DNA of 64,000 nt from JAAYJR01 sp964495655 (GCA_964495655.1 CAZBWK010000003.1:1-64000), one strand, 5' to 3'. Numbered from the stretch's first letter, positions 10,301 through 18,977 are shown. The notes: generated by a model from the letters alone, not told the origin. Numbers and translations: made by a program.

Positions 10301-10709
10301 TGCTGCCTCCGATAAGATTTAACTGGTTAAGTAAAAATGTCTTGACCTCAACGTCTGAATGTGCATTCAAAGCTTTCAGCAGGCTTGTTTCAACGAAGTT
10401 GCCTGCTGATTCTTTTCCAAAGCTGCCGGCATAGCGGGCAAGATTGTTAATGGCATAGCGGACTGCTGTATCGTCGCCAACTCCGGGAGGAGTTAACTGG
10501 TCAGCCAGCTTTTGAAAACCTTCCGCCCCCAATCCAACCAGCTCATTCATCAGCCTGTCGCGGTGTACGAGGTCATTTGCCGGCATTTGAGCCAGTATGT
10601 CAGCTATTTTGGTATCCATTGTGCGCCTGTCCTGCGCCACTGTCATGGTTGAAATAATGGCAAATATCAGAATAGCAGTTAATTGATATATCTTTTTATT
10701 CATTTTCAT
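7317..10709 (-). CDS. secreted HEAT-repeat protein with two C-terminal DUF1080 (3-keto-glycoside hydrolase-like) domains
   Basis: 1130 residues. An N-terminal signal peptide (~1-25) is followed by ~700 residues of alpha-helical HEAT-like repeats. Two DUF1080 domains follow, starting near residue 727 (FVSIFNGKNLDGWQG) and residue 938 (FVSLFNGMNLEGWQG). DUF1080 is a concanavalin-like beta-sandwich; family members cleave 3-keto-glycosides and related substrates. The gene is 21 bases downstream of a Gfo/Idh/MocA oxidoreductase in the same direction. That fits a route in which the oxidoreductase makes the 3-keto sugar and a DUF1080 domain cuts the bond. Two tandem copies plus a long HEAT platform in one chain is a large architecture. 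The exact substrate cannot be read from sequence. Confidence 0.8.
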   Translation of the reverse strand: MKMNKKIYQLTAILIFAIISTMTVAQDRRTMDTKIADILAQMPANDLVHRDRLMNELVGLGAEGFQKLADQLTPPGVGDDTAVRYAINNLARYAGSFGKESAGNFVETSLLKALNAHSDVEVKTFLLNQLNLIGGSRSVDEVKKYLSDEKLIEPATQTLLSIGSETAGRALLEALPNSAEQSKITLIKALGELKYRFAEKPVSAFAGSDNPALRKVVYTTLANLGDPASYQLLFNAAKKVDFKYEPTNAAEAFLVYADNLTQSGNLKQGQKALKAIMKANRSDDRLHNYSGALAVYAKHFGYEAMPLLLQGVDNNDKAFRMSVLNIAEKTGDIASTRQWLNKAQAASPEVRAEIIDMLGRRGDPLAIEFISENLSSTSPDIRREAISALVKLKGKDAVPQLTAHLLNGNDVPEAKNALMQLLDRDHLKPVAAGLTRTSGAVKAALVDLIASKSGEEYFQDIISLTKSGNQEEKESAFNALKSVAAADNLPELINLLLSVNNDKEINQVQSAVVAAAKGVPAEKTENGIILQTLKNSGNKERLIPILPELGGDIALKTVTDYFNNSSGSVKQAAFEALTNWKEYSAAASLYEICESYSGDHQKKAFESFVRQVRSANLPDDQKLLQYRKIMPYANSDDDKKAVINSIGNLKTFLSLVYLEQYLDNSDLQQSAARAIMKIALPDDNGENGFTGEIVENMLKRVASLISGAESDYDKINIKNYLDKMPDEKGFVSIFNGKNLDGWQGLVGNPITRAKMSKEELAKKQVEANKAMLENWSVKDNTIVFNGKGANLCTIKEYGDFEMIVDWRITKDGDSGIYLRGTPQVQIWDTTRVEVGAQVGSGGLYNNQKHESKPLKVADNPIGEWNTFHITMIGEKVTVYFNGELVVDNVIMENYWDRSIPIFEKGPLELQAHGTDLAFRDIYVREINTKEYGLTKEEIDEGFVSLFNGMNLEGWQGNTTDYIPRNGELLVRPSRGGHGNLYTDKEYSDFIIRFEFQLTPGANNGLGIRAPLTGDVAYSGIELQILDNTAPVYANLREYQYHGSVYGVIPAKRGFLKPVGQWNEQEVVVKGTRITVTLNGTVILDGDTAEASKNGTMDGRDHPGLKKTEGYIGFLGHGSELKFRNIRIKEL

Positions 10710-10730
10710 TGTATTATAAATTATTATTTA

Positions 10731-12002
10731 TCAGATAGTCCACTGACCCCTCATGGGCTGGTTTATTAAGCGGTTTGCTGCTTCATCATCAATAAATTCC
10801 AGTTTTACAGGGTCAAATTTCAATGACCGTCCAAGTCTTACAGCTGTGATACCGAGATTTACCAGTGTAGCAGAACGGAATCCGTTTATTTCGTTAAGTG
10901 CAAACTTTTTGCGGGTCAAAACAGATTCTGAGAAGATTGAAATCTGAGGTTCCGGTTCGGGAAGTGTTTTCAGGAATTTCTGGAGGTTTGGAATATTTGA
11001 CCTGAATCCCTGTAATATTTTGCCTCCGGGCCCTTCAATATATGCTGCATCTTTATCTCTGTTCTCGCCGTCCAGAATGATCTTACATCCGTCAGCATAG
11101 GTATATTCTATTCTGCGCCATGACCCAACAGCATCATAGTGTTGTTGAGGCGCATCTACGTCAATTCTTACAGGACTTGTATCGTCCTTGCTTAAAAGGT
11201 ATTGAACAGGATCAAGGTAATGCTGTCCCATATCACCGAGTCCGCCACCGTCATAATCCCAATATCCGCGGAATTTGGAGTGCACCCTTTCCGGATTATA
11301 AGGTTTGTAAGGGGCAGGCCCCAGCCACATATCATAATCCAGATTTTCGGGAACTGGCATAAGTTTCAGGTTATGTTCACCGCTCCAGAAGAACTTCCAG
11401 TTGTAACCGGTTATTCCGCTCACTGTTACCTTTAAAGGCCAGCCAAGGATACCGCTGGCGATGATTTTTTTCAACGGTTTCACATCGGTGCCGAGTCCGT
11501 AAAATGTGTCTTTGAACCTGAACCAGGTGTTGAGCCTGAACATCCGGCCATGTGCATTAACAGCTTCCACAACTTTCTTCCCTTCCCCGATAGTGCGGGT
11601 CATTGGTTTTTCACACCAGATATCTTTTCCTGCCTTTGCCGCTTCTGCTGCCATTATACCATGCCAGTGGGGCGGGGTGGCAATGTGGATTATGTCTGCT
11701 TCGGGCAGTTGAAGAACTTCCCTGAAATCATGAAATTTTTTGACTTCATAGTTAATCATACTTTGGGCTTTTTCAAGATGCAGCCTGTCAACATCACAAA
11801 TGGCTACTAAACGTGTACCTTCATAGGGGATATGTCCGCGGCCCATACCGCCGACACCTATGATTGCTTTGGTCAGTTGATCGGAAGGGGGTAAATACCC
11901 GTTTCCGCCCAATACATGCCTGGGGATAATGGTAAAACCTGCTCCCGCAACTAATGCGCTTTTTAGAAACCTTCTTCTTGAAGATTGATTTTTATTATTC
12001 AT
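10731..12002 (-). CDS. Gfo/Idh/MocA family oxidoreductase with Tat signal
   Basis: 423 residues. The N-terminus has a twin-arginine signal (SSRRRFLKSALVAGAGF), so the folded, cofactor-loaded enzyme is probably exported by the Tat system, whose tatC and tatA genes are also in this window. A Rossmann NAD(P) site follows (IIGVGGMGRGH, ~residue 48-58), then the family motif CEKPMTR (~134-140) with the conserved lysine. Periplasmic members oxidise or reduce sugar hydroxyls, often with a tightly bound nicotinamide cofactor. Its partner is the DUF1080 gene 21 bases downstream. Substrate unknown; a glycoside C3 oxidation is inferred from the pairing. Confidence 0.85.
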   Translation of the reverse strand: MNNKNQSSRRRFLKSALVAGAGFTIIPRHVLGGNGYLPPSDQLTKAIIGVGGMGRGHIPYEGTRLVAICDVDRLHLEKAQSMINYEVKKFHDFREVLQLPEADIIHIATPPHWHGIMAAEAAKAGKDIWCEKPMTRTIGEGKKVVEAVNAHGRMFRLNTWFRFKDTFYGLGTDVKPLKKIIASGILGWPLKVTVSGITGYNWKFFWSGEHNLKLMPVPENLDYDMWLGPAPYKPYNPERVHSKFRGYWDYDGGGLGDMGQHYLDPVQYLLSKDDTSPVRIDVDAPQQHYDAVGSWRRIEYTYADGCKIILDGENRDKDAAYIEGPGGKILQGFRSNIPNLQKFLKTLPEPEPQISIFSESVLTRKKFALNEINGFRSATLVNLGITAVRLGRSLKFDPVKLEFIDDEAANRLINQPMRGQWTI

Positions 12003-12182
12003 ATGTTGCTTGTTAAAAATTTGTAATTCAATATTTTTTTATACCTGCCTGATTTCAAAGGTGCCAATTCCTTGTCCTGATTTCAGCCCGGGAACCCGTA
12101 TATGGTTTAATAATACTCCTGCTTCCCGATTTAACCGGGATGTTCATTTCTTATGAAAACTCTGAATTTACATAAATTATTT

Positions 12183-12190
12183 CAAAGATA
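12183..12190 (-). promoter_or_regulatory. possible -7 box for the oxidoreductase/DUF1080 pair
   Basis: The minus strand reads TATCTTTG, matching TAnnTTTG, in the 279-base region between the Gfo/Idh gene and the endonuclease-fold gene. It implies a leader of about 175 bases. No -33 TTTG sits at the usual spacing, so confidence is low. Nothing else was recognised in this gap. Confidence 0.35.
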
Positions 12191-12281
12191 ATATTTGCAT
12201 TCTAAAAATGGATTACATGCAAAATATTTCTTGTCAGGATCCTTTCTGTATAGCTGCATGCAGAACCAAAATAACAGCTTA

Positions 12282-13094
12282 TCATTGTAATTCAATTTTA
12301 GCTTTCACGGGAAGGTGGTCAGACAGTTTAATTTGAGGTGTGGAAGAACTGATTACTTTCCAGTTTTTTGAGGGTTTATAAAATATATAATCAATTTTAG
12401 AATTCGGATTCTCTGAAGGAATTGTATAATCCGGACTACATGCCTGTTCCCATTTTTTCATCCCTTCCCTGATTTCCGGAGAATCCGGCTTTCCGTTGAA
12501 GTCACCGGCAATTATCAGAGGGTATATGTTTTTTTTAAGCGCTTTATTGATTGCCGCTACCTGCGCCTTTCTCACCCCCGATACTGAATGGTCAAGATGG
12601 GTGGAAACAAAGGTAAAGCATTTTCCACCGGGAAGTTCAACATCAGCAATTAATGCCGCCCTTTGCTCTTTTGCTCCCTCCGGCATGGGCAGCATTATTT
12701 TTCTTGTCTTTTTAAACGGGTATTTAGACAAAATGCCTATACCGTAGTAACCTCCCGAGTAATCGATAGTCCTGGCATAAGCAGTAAGCATACCTGTCAG
12801 ATACCCGAGCCCGGTGATGAAATCTTTTCCATTCTGATGGGGAGCTGCCGGCCTGTTTGTTCTGACATCAACTTCCTGTAAGGCCACTACATCGGGATTT
12901 TCAGAATTTATATACTCTGCAAATTGTTCTAAAGAGGCAAGTTCCCCAAATCTGAGATTATAACTTAAAACTGTCAGGGGTAACGGTTCATTATCATTGT
13001 CCGGCTGACCGGAAACAACTGCAGGATCTGCAAGAAGTAAAGCGAATATAAAGATCCCGCTGAGAGCAAGGGTTAATTTAGTATTTGAAAACAT
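12282..13094 (-). CDS. secreted endonuclease/exonuclease/phosphatase family protein
   Basis: 270 residues with an N-terminal signal peptide (hydrophobic ~8-25). The fold's active-site motifs are present in order: LSYNLRFG (~45), the metal-binding glutamate in ALQEVD (~75), STHLDH (~165), IAGDFNGKPDS (~196) and SDHLPV (~258). The superfamily includes nucleases, sphingomyelinases and inositol phosphatases; the sequence does not tell which. The ATG comes one base after the lipB stop, so it is the last gene of the lipA operon, although its link with lipoate is not obvious. Confidence 0.85.
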   Translation of the reverse strand: MFSNTKLTLALSGIFIFALLLADPAVVSGQPDNDNEPLPLTVLSYNLRFGELASLEQFAEYINSENPDVVALQEVDVRTNRPAAPHQNGKDFITGLGYLTGMLTAYARTIDYSGGYYGIGILSKYPFKKTRKIMLPMPEGAKEQRAALIADVELPGGKCFTFVSTHLDHSVSGVRKAQVAAINKALKKNIYPLIIAGDFNGKPDSPEIREGMKKWEQACSPDYTIPSENPNSKIDYIFYKPSKNWKVISSSTPQIKLSDHLPVKAKIELQ

Positions 13095-13095
13095 A

Positions 13096-13761
13096 TCAGA
13101 ATAATTTGTTAAACTTCTCTTTTAATACTGTTTTTACCTCTTCTAACGGGACTTCCCGATCCAGTTCTTTTTTTATCGATGTTACTCCAAGTGTCATTCC
13201 GCAGGGATTGATATATCTGAAATAATTGAGGTCGGTGTTTACATTGAGTGCAAATCCGTGCATAGTAACATAACGGCTTACACGGACACCTATTGCACAT
13301 ATCTTACGGGCATTCAGAGGATGTGCTGCTTCAATCCATACTCCTGTGGCTCCCTCTTTGTGACTACCCTCAATGCCAAAAACGGACAGCAGCTCGATTA
13401 TCGCATTCTCCATCTTTTCGATATACTGTCGTACACCAAGTTTATAGTACTCAAGGTCCATTAAAGGATAGCCCACGATCTGGCCCGGACCGTGATAGGT
13501 TATGTCGCCTCCCCTGTTAATCCTGAAAAAGGTTGCATCTATTTTTTTCAGAAATTCTTCGTTTGCGAGCAGGTTCTTTTCGTCACCGCTTTTACCCAGT
13601 GTGTATACATTTGGGTGTTCTACTAAGAGAAAGAAGTTTTTTCCTGAGGGTTTCCCCAGCCTCTTTTTATCTTCTGTGATTTCCGAAAGTAACATCTCCT
13701 GGAAGTCCCAGCAGGATTTGTAATCTTTAAGTCCGAGGTCTGTGTAATTAAAGTCTGCCAT
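13096..13761 (-). CDS. lipB: lipoyl(octanoyl) transferase
   Basis: 221 residues, typical length. It moves octanoate from octanoyl-ACP to the lipoyl domains of 2-oxo-acid dehydrogenases and GcvH, in the cytoplasm. Diagnostic segments are RGGDITYHGPGQIVGYPL (~82-99), the KICAIGVRVSRYVTMHGFAL block (~150-170) with the active-site lysine, and the catalytic cysteine in INPCGMTLGVTS (~183-195). It is in the lipA operon, 15 bases after the methyltransferase gene and one base before the next ATG. It supplies the octanoyl protein on which LipA (14635-15498) acts. Confidence 0.96.
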   Translation of the reverse strand: MADFNYTDLGLKDYKSCWDFQEMLLSEITEDKKRLGKPSGKNFFLLVEHPNVYTLGKSGDEKNLLANEEFLKKIDATFFRINRGGDITYHGPGQIVGYPLMDLEYYKLGVRQYIEKMENAIIELLSVFGIEGSHKEGATGVWIEAAHPLNARKICAIGVRVSRYVTMHGFALNVNTDLNYFRYINPCGMTLGVTSIKKELDREVPLEEVKTVLKEKFNKLF

Positions 13762-13776
13762 CTGATAAATAGGTTT

Positions 13777-14631
13777 TTATTTCTCCACAACAATGATGTC
13801 CTGGAAATCTGTCAATTCTCTTTTGTTTTTAATATTTTTCCAGTAACCGTGAACAATATTGGTAATTCTGAACCCCCTGTTTTTAATAATTTTTACAATA
13901 TGTTGTTCCTCAAAAGCAACATTAGCACTTTTCACATTTTCGTTCATAAGCCTGTATCCCTTCCGTTTATAAGGGAAACGAAAGGAGTTGGATTCAGCAA
14001 TATATTGTTCTTCAAATTCATTATAAACAAAAAAAGTTGCCAGGCATACACCACCGTGTTTCAGTACCCTGTATATCTCATTCAGGTAATGGTCTGTTTC
14101 GGACTCCTGCATGTGGGTAAAAACAGAAAAGAGAAAAACCACATCATACCGGTTGTCCTGATAGGGAAAAATGAAATCCTCCGGTCTTTTACCGGTTGCA
14201 CTGTAAAGATCGTTCTTTAATGGGATATACTGAAAATGGAAATTTGGAAAATTGCCGCTGATATTTTTTGTACACCATTTTATGCCTTTTTCAACAACAT
14301 CAAATCCCACATATTTCCCTTTACTGTTCAAAAAATCAGTCAGGGCGACAGCGCTTCTTCCGATACCGCAGCCAATATCAAGAATTTCATGATCCGGTTT
14401 AATTCCTGCATATTCCTTTAACAGATCCAGATGATGGATCCCCTGCTCAATAAAATCGCCCGATCCAATATAGATGTCTCCTTTATCAGGTACCATTCTC
14501 TTTTTTTTACCTGACAATTTTGAACAGGTATCTGCCGGCAGATAGTATAATTTTCTGGCCAGAAGCCTCATTCCGGGTGGCAGCTTATAATATAATGTTC
14601 TTAAATTCATCGACCTGAATATTATAGGCAT
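13777..14631 (-). CDS. class I SAM-dependent methyltransferase
   Basis: 284 residues. The SAM-binding motif I is clear (ILDIGCGIGRSAVAL, ~residue 98-112), followed by an acidic residue at the end of strand 2 (YVGFDV) and the post-motif RYDVVFLFSVFTHM (~165). The first ~60 residues are basic and have no assigned domain. The gene lies three bases after lipA and 15 before lipB, so it is co-transcribed with them. The substrate is unknown. A link with lipoylated proteins is possible from position only. Confidence 0.8.
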   Translation of the reverse strand: MPIIFRSMNLRTLYYKLPPGMRLLARKLYYLPADTCSKLSGKKKRMVPDKGDIYIGSGDFIEQGIHHLDLLKEYAGIKPDHEILDIGCGIGRSAVALTDFLNSKGKYVGFDVVEKGIKWCTKNISGNFPNFHFQYIPLKNDLYSATGKRPEDFIFPYQDNRYDVVFLFSVFTHMQESETDHYLNEIYRVLKHGGVCLATFFVYNEFEEQYIAESNSFRFPYKRKGYRLMNENVKSANVAFEEQHIVKIIKNRGFRITNIVHGYWKNIKNKRELTDFQDIIVVEK

Positions 14632-14634
14632 TGA

Positions 14635-15498
14635 TCAGGCATTAACATGTTCTTCAGCTCTGTATGAGCTTCTTACCAGAGGTGCACTCTCAACAAATGA
14701 AAAACCTTTTTCAATACCTTTATCATGATATTCATCAAACAGTTCCGGTCTGATATATTCAACTACGGGAATATGATTTAGAGTTGGAGCCAGGTATTGT
14801 CCTATTGTCATAACTTTACACCCGGCACTCCTCAGATCGTCCATTGTTTGTAAGATTTCTCCTCTTGTTTCACCAAGTCCGAGCATTATTCCTGATTTGG
14901 CAATTTTGTCATTATCTGCAATAAACCTCAGCACATCGAGGCTGCGCCGGTATTTTGCAGCTGAACGGATTTTTGGTGTCAGCCTTTCTACTGTTTCAAG
15001 ATTGTGTGATACCACATCCGGTCCGGCATCCAGAACCTTTTTAATGAGATTCACATCCCCGCTGAAGTCAGGTATCAGAACTTCAATCTTTGTTTCAGGA
15101 TTAATTTTTTTTATCTCTTTTATTGTGAGAGCCCAGATACGTGCACCCTGATCAGCCAGGTCATCACGGTCGACTGAGGTAATAACACAATGTTTTAATT
15201 CCATTATTTTAACCGATTCGGCAATTTTGCGTGGTTCATCTTCATCGGGGGGAAGGGGTTTTCCTGTTTTCACACCACAAAATTTGCAGCTGCGGGTGCA
15301 AATATCCCCTAAAATCATAAATGTTGCGGTCCCCCTGTTCCAGCAGTCTCGAATATTTGGACAATTACCACTTGTGCAAATTGTATGCAGCCCATGTACA
15401 TTGACCAGGTTTTTTATCTTTGGGTAATTTACCCCTTTCGGCAATTTCATTTTCATCCACCGGGGCAACCTTTGCCTTTCTTTCAGATCATTATCCAT
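14635..15498 (-). CDS. lipA: lipoyl synthase (radical SAM)
   Basis: 287 residues from the chosen start. It inserts two sulfurs into protein-bound octanoyl groups. Both [4Fe-4S] sites are visible: the auxiliary cluster CTSGNCPNIRDC (C-x4-C-x5-C) and the radical SAM CTRSCKFC (C-x3-C-x2-C); the conserved C-terminal RSSY is present. A longer frame opens at 15570, but the promoter at 15516-15547 lies inside that extension. The ATG at 15498, about 12 bases after the predicted transcript start, is therefore taken. First gene of the operon lipA-methyltransferase-lipB-endonuclease-fold. Confidence 0.96.
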   Translation of the reverse strand: MDNDLKERQRLPRWMKMKLPKGVNYPKIKNLVNVHGLHTICTSGNCPNIRDCWNRGTATFMILGDICTRSCKFCGVKTGKPLPPDEDEPRKIAESVKIMELKHCVITSVDRDDLADQGARIWALTIKEIKKINPETKIEVLIPDFSGDVNLIKKVLDAGPDVVSHNLETVERLTPKIRSAAKYRRSLDVLRFIADNDKIAKSGIMLGLGETRGEILQTMDDLRSAGCKVMTIGQYLAPTLNHIPVVEYIRPELFDEYHDKGIEKGFSFVESAPLVRSSYRAEEHVNA

Positions 15499-15515
15499 AT
15501 TAATAATATTTGATG

Positions 15516-15547
15516 CAAAAGTAATTCTAACCAGCATAATACACAAA
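15516..15547 (-). promoter_or_regulatory. promoter of the lipA operon (-33 and -7 boxes)
   Basis: On the minus strand TTTG (15547-15544), 20 bases, then TACTTTTG (15523-15516): a full consensus match. The predicted start near 15510 fixes the lipA start codon at 15498. Confidence 0.75.
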
Positions 15548-15619
15548 TATTGAAAATTGTTAAATACCATCCTTCTGTTTAAAAACTTCCAAAAAGTCGC
15601 AAATATTAGATTTCGGTGT

Positions 15620-15627
15620 TATTTTTG
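15620..15627 (+). promoter_or_regulatory. -7 box upstream of the TPR gene
   Basis: TATTTTTG matches TAnnTTTG, 27 bases upstream of the ATG at 15655. No TTTG at the expected -33 position. Confidence 0.5.
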
Positions 15628-15654
15628 TAACTTGTACAAAAAATATTTTTCTGC

Positions 15655-17547
15655 ATGAAGTATTTGCCGGTAATTTTAATATTAATACTCAATATAAACC
15701 TAATATTTGCCCAAAACAGGCAGCAGGAGATTCAGACCAACTCCAGCCTTGCACTCTCTTATTATAAGGCCAAAGATTATGAAAAGGCTGCTCCTTTACT
15801 CCTGGAGGTATATAAACTTACCGGTAATAATTATTTTTTCAGGCTGTTTTTGACCTCACTGATAGAGTTAAAACTATATGACGAGGCTGAAGTTCAGATA
15901 AAGAATGAGATAAAAAAACGCCGAAATCCTAATCCTGAGTTATATATTAATTGGGGATATCTTCTGAAGTCACAAAAAAGGGACGATGAAGCCCGGTCAA
16001 AATATTCTGAAGCGTTGAATATTATCCCTGCCAGTAAAGGAAATTTTTTAATTGCTGCCAATATATTTTTACAATGGGCAGAGTATGAATGGGCAGAAAA
16101 GGTATATCAGAAGGGCAGAAAAGTTTTACCTCAGGAACAGTTCAATTATGAACTTGCCAGGGTTTATATGTATCTCCGTTCTTATGATAATATGATGGAG
16201 GAGTATCTCGACCTCATCAGGTCGGATGAAAAACAACTGAAGCGAATAGAGAGCAGTCTTGCCGCTGCACTGAGGATTGACATAAACGATGACCTTCGCG
16301 ACGGCTTCAGACAGCAGGTTTTAAAACGGCTTCAGGAAGAACCTAATGTTACTGGTTATAACAGGCTGTTAATATGGTTTTTACTGCAGGATAAACAGTT
16401 TACCGGAGCATTACGGCAGTCAATTGCGCTTGACCGTCGTACAGGTGGAGAGGATGCACAAATATTTCAGTTGGGAAACCTGGCTATGAACAATCACAGG
16501 TATGAAGAAGCAAAGAAAGCTTTCGATTATCTGATATTGAAGGGAGAGGATAATCCTTTTTATAAACAGGCATTTATGCAAAATATTCATGCATCCTATA
16601 TTCAGTATATTAGAAATGAAGCAGATAATATAAAAGCAGGTAAATTTGTTGCCGGTCAGTTTGATAAAGGATTGGAACTGATGGGTTATTCTGCTTCCAC
16701 CCTTAACATGATACGAGAATACAGTCACCTTCTGGCATTTTATCTGGACGAAACAGATAAAGCAATTTCTATTCTGGAAAATAGTCTTCAGATACCAGGC
16801 CTTAAACCGGAGGAAAAAGGCATTTTAAAAACAGAAATAGCTGATATATATTTATATACAGGTGATCAGTGGGAAGCTGTACTGTTATATTCCCAGGTTA
16901 TTGATGAAAATAAAAATAATGAACTGGGTGATGAGGTAAAGCTTAAAAAAGCCAGACTTGGTTATTATATGGGTAACTTCAGTTGGGCTAAGGCACAGCT
17001 TGACATTCTAAAGGGGAGTACCTCTAAGTTTACTGCAAATGATGCCATGGAGCTTTCAATGCTGATTGGAAATAATCTTAACCTGGATACAACTGCAGTT
17101 CCTTTACAAATGTTTGCCAGAGCTGACCTTCTCTTTTTCAGGAATAAAGACTCACTTGCCCTGGCAACCCTCGACTCTTTGGCAGAGTTATATCCTTACC
17201 ATACTCTTATTGACGATATACTTTTCAGGAAGTCAAAAATTGAGATCGACAGGAATAATTATTTAAAAGCAGCAGAATATCTTGAGCAGATAAGGGCTGA
17301 ATTCAGTTATGAGTTGCTTGCCGACAATGCTTTGTTTTTGCTGGCAGAGTTGTATAATTATCATTTAGACCGGAAAGAGAAAGCGAAAGAGCTGTATCTG
17401 GAAATGCTTACCATGCATCCTGGCAGTGTCTTTATTGAAGAATCCAGAGAAAAATACAGGGAGTTGAGGGAACAATATCCGGATGAAACCGTTCACCCTG
17501 CGGAGGAAGAGTTTATAGAGGAGAGTGTACCGGATGAGATCAACTGA
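15655..17547 (+). CDS. secreted tetratricopeptide-repeat protein
   Basis: 630 residues. A signal peptide (~1-19, ending near FAQ) is followed by many degenerate TPR-like helical pairs, for example around residues 25-60, 95-160, 290-330, 380-420 and 540-600. The C-terminus is acidic. It is probably periplasmic or outer-membrane attached and acts as a protein-binding scaffold; no catalytic motif is visible. Its 3' end overlaps the start of the permease gene by 14 bases, so the two are translated from one message. Function not recognised. Confidence 0.75.
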   Translation: MKYLPVILILILNINLIFAQNRQQEIQTNSSLALSYYKAKDYEKAAPLLLEVYKLTGNNYFFRLFLTSLIELKLYDEAEVQIKNEIKKRRNPNPELYINWGYLLKSQKRDDEARSKYSEALNIIPASKGNFLIAANIFLQWAEYEWAEKVYQKGRKVLPQEQFNYELARVYMYLRSYDNMMEEYLDLIRSDEKQLKRIESSLAAALRIDINDDLRDGFRQQVLKRLQEEPNVTGYNRLLIWFLLQDKQFTGALRQSIALDRRTGGEDAQIFQLGNLAMNNHRYEEAKKAFDYLILKGEDNPFYKQAFMQNIHASYIQYIRNEADNIKAGKFVAGQFDKGLELMGYSASTLNMIREYSHLLAFYLDETDKAISILENSLQIPGLKPEEKGILKTEIADIYLYTGDQWEAVLLYSQVIDENKNNELGDEVKLKKARLGYYMGNFSWAKAQLDILKGSTSKFTANDAMELSMLIGNNLNLDTTAVPLQMFARADLLFFRNKDSLALATLDSLAELYPYHTLIDDILFRKSKIEIDRNNYLKAAEYLEQIRAEFSYELLADNALFLLAELYNYHLDRKEKAKELYLEMLTMHPGSVFIEESREKYRELREQYPDETVHPAEEEFIEESVPDEIN

Positions 17548-18442
17548 TAAAGCATATCTCTATGCCGGTCTTGCCGTTTTGTTTTGGTCTACCGTTGCCA
17601 CTGCCTTTAAAATCGCACTGAGAGGACTGGACTTCATTCAACTTATTTTTTTTGCATCAGCAGTTACAGTGGTAATATTGATGATACTTATACTGGCACA
17701 GGGAAAGTTTATGCACCTTTTCAGCCTGTCCCGAAAAAATGTAATTTTTTCATTGATACTGGGGGCTGTTAATCCGGCAGCATATTATATTGTTCTGTTT
17801 AAAGCCTATTCGTTGTTACCAGCCCAGGTTGCCCAGCCGGTTAATATGGTGTGGCCTGTTGTGTTAACTTTCCTGTCAGTGCCGTTGTTAGGACAAAAAA
17901 TTGGCAGGCTGAGTATTGCAGGACTATTGATCAGTTTTACCGGCGTGGTCTTTATCTCTTTACAAGGGGGAGCTGAAGGTTTCAGACAAACCAGTATTAC
18001 AGGAGTACTCCTTGCTCTTGGAAGTTCGTTCCTCTGGGCTTTTTTCTGGATTTTAAATGTAAGAAACAGGGGGGATGCCCTGATAAATCTATTTTTAAAT
18101 TTTTTTTCGGGATTGATAATTCTTACAGTAGTAATGATCCTTTTTTCTGATTTCAGAGTCATTTGGGATATCAGTTTATTTGCTGCTATCTACGTTGGTA
18201 TTTTTGAAACCGGAATTACATATATATTCTGGATGAAGGCTATGCAATACAGTTCCAATAATGCAAGAACAGGGACCCTGATCTATCTGACCCCTTTTAT
18301 TTCGCTGATTTTTATTAGGTTTATTTTGAAAGAGACCTTGTATCTGACTACCTTTACAGGATTAATCTTTATTGTTGCCGGTATTTTGGTGCAGCGGCTG
18401 GACAAAAAAAATGACGGATTGCATGCCAAATCAAATAATTAG
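17534..18442 (+). CDS. DMT superfamily (EamA) permease
   Basis: 302 residues with about ten membrane helices arranged as two EamA halves (~1-140 and ~150-290). This is the standard layout of drug/metabolite transporters that export amino acids or other metabolites. The frame opens at a GTG at 17525, but the ATG at 17534 gives a natural N-terminus (MRSTDKAYLYAGLA) and has a GAGG stretch a short way upstream. The gene overlaps the TPR gene by 14 bases and runs 20 bases into ruvC. Substrate cannot be predicted. Confidence 0.85.
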   Translation: MRSTDKAYLYAGLAVLFWSTVATAFKIALRGLDFIQLIFFASAVTVVILMILILAQGKFMHLFSLSRKNVIFSLILGAVNPAAYYIVLFKAYSLLPAQVAQPVNMVWPVVLTFLSVPLLGQKIGRLSIAGLLISFTGVVFISLQGGAEGFRQTSITGVLLALGSSFLWAFFWILNVRNRGDALINLFLNFFSGLIILTVVMILFSDFRVIWDISLFAAIYVGIFETGITYIFWMKAMQYSSNNARTGTLIYLTPFISLIFIRFILKETLYLTTFTGLIFIVAGILVQRLDKKNDGLHAKSNN

Positions 18443-18977
18443 AATCTTAGGTATCGATCCCGGTACCACGGTTACCGGTTATGGCCTTGTGGAGATAAGG
18501 GACAACAGACCTGTAATTTTAAATATGGGAACCCTTGTGCCGGGGAGGTTTGCCAACCACTATGAGAGGCTTAAGCACCTCCATGAACGGTCATTGCATC
18601 TTATGGAGGAGTACCGTCCTGATGTCATGGCAATTGAAGCTCCTTTTTACGGCAAGAATGTACAGTCAATGCTAAAACTGGGAAGGGGACAGGGAGTTAT
18701 AATGGCTGCAGCCCTTCATTATTCAGTTCCCATATTTGAGTATGCCCCCCTGCTGGTTAAGCAATCTATTACAGGAATGGGAAGGGCATCCAAGGAGCAG
18801 GTGGCCTATTTCCTGCAAAAGGTGTATAATCTTGCTGATCTTGACGAGGGACTGGATGCAAGCGATGCCATAGCTGTGGCGATATGCCATTTTATCCAGC
18901 AGGACAAGCCAAAAAAATCAAAAGAGTACAGGAACTGGAGTGATTTTATCAAAAAAAATCCTGACAGGATAAAATAG
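18423..18977 (+). CDS. ruvC: crossover junction endodeoxyribonuclease RuvC
   Basis: 184 residues. It resolves Holliday junctions as a dimer during recombination and repair. The four acidic active-site residues are recognisable: D in ILGIDPGTTVTGYG (~10), E in AIEAPFY (~70), and the D pair in DASDAIAVAICH (~144-147). The open frame begins far upstream inside the permease gene. ATG 18423 (MPNQIIRILGIDPG) fits the family best; ATG 18411 is possible. It overlaps the permease gene by 20 bases, implying coupled translation. Confidence 0.95.
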   Translation: MPNQIIRILGIDPGTTVTGYGLVEIRDNRPVILNMGTLVPGRFANHYERLKHLHERSLHLMEEYRPDVMAIEAPFYGKNVQSMLKLGRGQGVIMAAALHYSVPIFEYAPLLVKQSITGMGRASKEQVAYFLQKVYNLADLDEGLDASDAIAVAICHFIQQDKPKKSKEYRNWSDFIKKNPDRIK

